From contig LSSN01002197.1 in assembly GCA_001970855.1 (NCBI GenBank), forward strand, positions 1 to 21,104: a stretch of 21,104 nt of DNA, given 5' to 3'. The notes beneath the pieces are model-generated. The model saw nothing but the letters and a program-made list of their open reading frames with translations, was not told where the DNA came from and did not search any database. Positions within the stretch are counted from its first letter, which is position 1, and the number at the start of each line of letters is the position of its first letter. This document shows, piece after piece, positions 17,718-21,104 of this stretch. The translations under genes and the position numbers were made by a program. Source of the DNA: Smittium culicis (taxonomy: Eukaryota; Kickxellomycota; Harpellomycetes; Harpellales; Legeriomycetaceae).

Positions 17718-20595
17718 CATTCGGATTTCCTTTTCGATTTCTGACTGTATGGGCTTGCATCTGGCTTCGCTCATGCCAAATGTCTCCCCACCGTAACATC
17801 CAATCGGCATCAGAACCTAATTGATGAACTTTATTTTTAGTGCTGTGAGCACATCAGACCGTCTCAGGAAGCTGTAGGCAGCGTATACAGCCTTCCTGAC
17901 CTTATTCTTGTTGTTTCTAATCGTCCCAGATACATCCCACTTGCTATTCATAATATAGCCCAAGTAGGTGTACTGGTCGGTGGAGTCGACTTTTTGGCCC
18001 TGCAGGGCCATATAAGTAGTCAACTCCCCGCTTATAGTCATTTTACCGCACTTGGAGGCATTCACATCCATTTCCCAAGTTTCCGACCATTCGGTAATGG
18101 TGTTCAGTGCGATTTGTAAATCGGCTGATTATTCGGCCAATAGTACAGCATCGTCGGAAAACAGTATTCCTGGTATGCGTGAAGCGAGCCCAGGCACCCG
18201 CACACCTCGTACACCCTTGAATATATCGTTGATGAAAAAATCGAAGAGTATCGGCGAGGCTGGGCACCCTTGCCGCACTCCGCATAGGTATTCGGTGGGG
18301 TTGGAAACTTCATTTCCAACTCTAACTGCGATTTTCGGGGCATCATACAAGCCTTTGATCATATTGAGGAGTTTACCCCCAATTCCCACTGATCGCAGTT
18401 TATGCAGTAGGGCCAAGAGGAGGACCCGGTCGTAGGCCTTGCTATAGTCGATATAGCACAGCCATGTTTCCTTGTTTTCTATTTTGCGTCGGCGTACTAA
18501 TTCGTATAGAGTGGTCGCTTGGCCCGCACACTCCTCGAAATTCCTGAATCCGGCTTGTTCTTTTACCAATATTTGGTATTTAGCCTCGATTTTGCTGAGT
18601 TTGGTGGCCAAAATTGTGGCCACCAGTTTCGCCAGTGTTGGGATCAGTGATATCCCTCGGTAGTTATCGGGGTCCTTCAGGTCACTTTTTTTAGGTACCG
18701 GGACTACTACAGATGTTTCTAGGATATGGGATATATTCCCAGTGTCATAAATTAGGTTGATGATTTTATGAATTAATTTTGCTAGTGAAGATGTAGGTGA
18801 TGGTTCGGTCATCACCAGTTTCAATACCTCAGATGGTACACCATCAGCTCCCGGAGCCTTGTTGTTAGGTGTATCACGAAGTGCATTAGTAATATCTGAC
18901 CATAGAATAGTGCTATCACACTCTGGGTAATAGTCACAGTCGCTAGAGATGAGATTTTCCCACTTATCGGCAGATTGGCTGTTCTCAGTAGTGTCTTTGG
19001 CCAGATCGCCAAAGCGATTTGTCCAATTTTTCATTTTTTCTTGATTTTCAGCAATTAAATTTTTATATTTATCGTACACCGACACATCGGCGATGCTTTG
19101 GAACGATTTATATGTCTATGATTTGATGAATCGCCAAGAAGACTTTGATTCGTTGCTCAGAATCTGATCGGCGATTCTTTTTGGTCTTTTGGCATGTTGG
19201 GCTTGTCTATCGGCCTTAATTGATCGATTTGCATTCAATTTTTCATTGATGTATTCGCTGATTGGGCAATTATTATTCGTCATTTTTTGATATTTTTTTC
19301 GACGCTTTTTTATTTTTCTGAGCATGATATTACAGAGTACTGTTTTTATGGTTTCTCCAGGTGCATCCAGCTCACCGATCCGAGCAGATTGATCCCAAAC
19401 GGTGTCGATTAGTCCAGCGCAAAGCTCATTTAGGCCCATTTCTGTATCGGCTAGCACTGTAAATCGGTTATGGCTGACAAAATTATTTTCAGCCAATATT
19501 AATTTTTTCGCGTCAATTTTCAATTTTTTCGCCTGTACCTCGAGAGCGTCCAAATCCCACTGCACTGTGATCGGCATGTTGTCGGAGAGGTCTAAAAACC
19601 GGCTCGCTGTACACCGGTTTGGGCGGCTGCTGAGCCCAGCATAGTATATGTGGTCGATCATTCGGCCCACAGTACTCTTATTGTACCTCGACCAAGTCGA
19701 GTTGGTCGCTTTTGCATGTTGGAACCCAGTTCCAAGCTTCAGAGTAAAATTTTTTGAGGCCGGTGTGTCCATATTGTAGTCCCCCAGCAGTATGTGTTTT
19801 TTAAATTTTTTATTGAAATTTTTATAGTTGTCCAAAAGCTCGGAAATCGCTCGCTTTTTGCGAATTCCAGCGTTTGGGAAGTGCATATTTGTGACCAAAA
19901 GCGTGAATTTATCGCCATTTTTGGTGCGCCCGAAGACTATCCCAGATAGCCAAGTTGGCGCAGATTTATATTCGCTAATTTCTAGTCCAATGTTATTTTT
20001 TACTGCCAGCAGTAGACCGGTGCCACCTTTGGCGTGATCGGCTTTCGCCTCTATACACGTGTATCCTGGTATACGGCAGCGGTAAGTTTTTTTAGTTAAA
20101 AATCTTTCCTGGAGTGCCAGGATATCGGGCTTAGCACTATCCGACTTTGAAAAATTCAGATAGTGCTCAAGTTCCTCTTTTATACTCTTCATGCCTCATA
20201 TATTGTAGGTCATAACCGTCAGAGTGTTGTTTTTTGAGTAATTAATTTTTTGATTTTTTTGGCCACTTAAATTGGCGGATCGAAATTTTTTATTTTTTTC
20301 GCGCCTAATTTTCGCGCCCAGAGATTTTTCAATATTATTTATTTCAGTTTTTGATATGTTGATTTTTTGGTGGTCAATGGAGTGAATTTCGTGCCTCCAT
20401 TGTCCGTTACGTTGTCTGATTTTTTTAACTGTAAACTGATAGTCTTTTAGGGTGCTATTTAGCACAATGTACTTTTTTACAGTATCTTTTTTGAGTTCTT
20501 GGACGTTGAGAACCAAGAATTTTTCGGTATTTTTTTGGTGATTTTTTTTGGAGATTTTGATATTTTATGATTTTTTTTGATGCTTTTTGAGTCAT
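17718..20595 (-). pseudogene. LINE ORF2: endonuclease and reverse transcriptase with four in-frame stops
   Basis: One frame runs from about 20560 to 17718, broken by TGA (20198-20196), TAG (19118-19116), TAA (18131-18129) and TAG (17819-17817), with no frameshift between them. A basic N-terminal region (20516-20230) is followed by an exonuclease-endonuclease-phosphatase domain: MTYNI, LALQER, TNMHF, GDYNMDT, RMIDHIYY and SDNMPI, where the last motif has Asn instead of the catalytic His of SDH. The reverse transcriptase (about 18850-18130) shows NKAPGADGVPSE, PKKSDLKDPDNYRGISL, motif A YIDYSKAYDRV, motif B GVRQGCPASPILF and motif C FSDD. Thumb-like text follows (YTYLGYIMN, CYGGETF) up to 17718. 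An ATG at 20595 (MTQKAS) is in another frame; an indel in an A-run at ~20520-20560 may have separated it from the main frame. Confidence 0.85.
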
Positions 20596-20624
20596 AATAT
20601 GTGTTAGGGCTTATAAAATCGTCA

Positions 20625-21104
20625 TCAGTACTCTATATCAGAGATTTCCTGATGTTCGGCGTCAGATCCAGGCTCTATAGCAGCTATATTGCTTCCTGGA
20701 GGCGCCTTATCTACGTTTGATACGAAATTGTTAAACACTTGTTCCGATATTTGCCCCATTCTGGCTTTTTCTGCCATCAATGCGTGCGCTGACGGGGGGC
20801 TATACCCATCAGATTCGTTTTTAGGGCTGAGATTCGGTGATATGAACTCTTTTTTGATCTCCATTGGGGAGCTCATATCACTGTCTACTGAGATATCCGA
20901 GAAATCATCACTATTAATAGTGGATTTGGCTGTTTTTTTGATTATAGGTTGATGATTGTCATCACCACTGCCGTCAGACTCGGTATCATCATCTGATGAT
21001 ACTTTTTCATTAGAGCTGGGAGGCATCACAACAGCATTTAATGAGCTGGCGGGAGGTTTTTTCAAGCCTACGGTGCCCCTCAGGCGATTTATGGTTCCCG
21101 GTTT
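20625..21104 (-). CDS. LINE ORF1 C-terminal part, 5'-truncated by the window edge
   Basis: The open frame runs in from the window edge and ends at TGA (20627-20625), leaving about 159 visible residues. The visible part is acidic and Ser/Asp-rich (SSDDDTESDGSGDD; DISVDSD; GSDAEHQEISDIEY) with Lys-rich spots; no zinc knuckle or RRM is seen here. It lies directly upstream of ORF2, with 29 nt between its stop and the ATG at 20595, so it is most likely the ORF1 (gag-like) product. No ATG is needed because the start is outside the window. A partial host gene cannot be fully excluded. Confidence 0.55.
   Translation of the reverse strand, partial: KPGTINRLRGTVGLKKPPASSLNAVVMPPSSNEKVSSDDDTESDGSGDDNHQPIIKKTAKSTINSDDFSDISVDSDMSSPMEIKKEFISPNLSPKNESDGYSPPSAHALMAEKARMGQISEQVFNNFVSNVDKAPPGSNIAAIEPGSDAEHQEISDIEY

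Larger units (their letters stand above)
17718..21104 (-). mobile_element. Non-LTR retrotransposon (LINE), truncated at both ends of view
   Basis: This is a minus-strand element with the LINE order ORF1 then ORF2 (apurinic-type endonuclease followed by reverse transcriptase). It continues beyond the right edge (its 5' end) and is cut at 17718 (its 3' end) by the LTR-like segment, so the C-terminus of ORF2, the 3' UTR and tail are missing. GC content is clearly higher than in the surrounding DNA, suggesting a relatively recent arrival or different composition. Clade not determined; motifs such as NYRGISL, FRNFEECAGQ and YIDYSKAYDRV are compatible with several LINE clades. Confidence 0.85.

Noticed and set aside
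17808..17820. GGCATCAGAACC resembling an initiator-tRNA primer-binding site next to GTAACA, which would extend the LTR to ~17800
   Set aside because: The stretch is readable as minus-strand LINE ORF2 thumb sequence (VLMP, CYGGETF) in frame with the rest of the element, so the resemblance is coincidental; the LTR end is better placed at TAACA, 17717.
17817..20198. Reassigned stop codons (TAA/TAG as Gln) to explain the interrupted LINE frame
   Set aside because: The host genes terminate normally at TAA with further stops soon after, and use CAA/CAG for Gln, so the standard code applies.

Overview
The window comes from a very AT-rich eukaryotic nuclear genome, almost certainly a fungus. It carries a URA3-type orotidine decarboxylase, a NOG2 GTPase with short GT-AG introns, and a 2,000-residue chitin synthase fused to a myosin-motor-like domain, an architecture confined to fungi and close relatives. 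The extreme A/T content, long homopolymer runs, sparse short introns (108-135 nt) and abundant decaying retroelements fit an early-diverging lineage; a Kickxellomycotina/Harpellales-like fungus is my guess, and the sequence alone does not prove it. The standard genetic code is used in the host genes, and all three end in TAA.

Layout. Positions 361-2596 (minus) hold a three-exon NOG2 gene for 60S ribosome assembly. Positions 3286-4239 (minus) hold URA3 (pyrimidine synthesis) with one 108-nt intron that happens to stay in frame. Positions 4240-7299 hold no recognisable gene; the last 700 bases are a strongly pyrimidine-biased leader/promoter for the next gene. Positions 7300-13302 (plus) hold the intron-free chitin synthase: degenerate myosin motor, membrane segments, cytochrome-b5-like region, glycosyltransferase core, Met/Gln/Asn-rich tail, DEK_C-like end.

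From about 14 kb to the right edge the window is a retroelement graveyard. A heavily frameshifted plus-strand LINE (14012-17327) retains a CCHC zinc-knuckle trace, a post-endonuclease linker and reverse transcriptase motifs, and is interrupted by a foreign ~0.65-kb segment flanked by two look-alike 21-nt hairpins. A much younger minus-strand LINE (17718-21104, running off the edge) keeps one frame through endonuclease and reverse transcriptase, broken only by four nonsense codons, each one C-to-T change from a sense codon. Between them sits a ~390-bp LTR-like segment (17328-17717, TGTTA...TAACA) with a strong cluster of heat-shock elements, a TATA box and a polyadenylation signal. Both LINE relics stop exactly at its borders, which suggests LTR-mediated rearrangement.

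The three host genes are unrelated housekeeping or cell-wall functions and form no operon. Shared features are a pyrimidine-rich coding strand upstream of each gene and, for the two minus-strand genes, a C-tract about 25-50 nt before the ATG followed by an A-rich leader. The most notable signals are the heat-shock-element LTR, the matching truncation points of the two LINEs, and the C-to-T pattern of the LINE stop codons.
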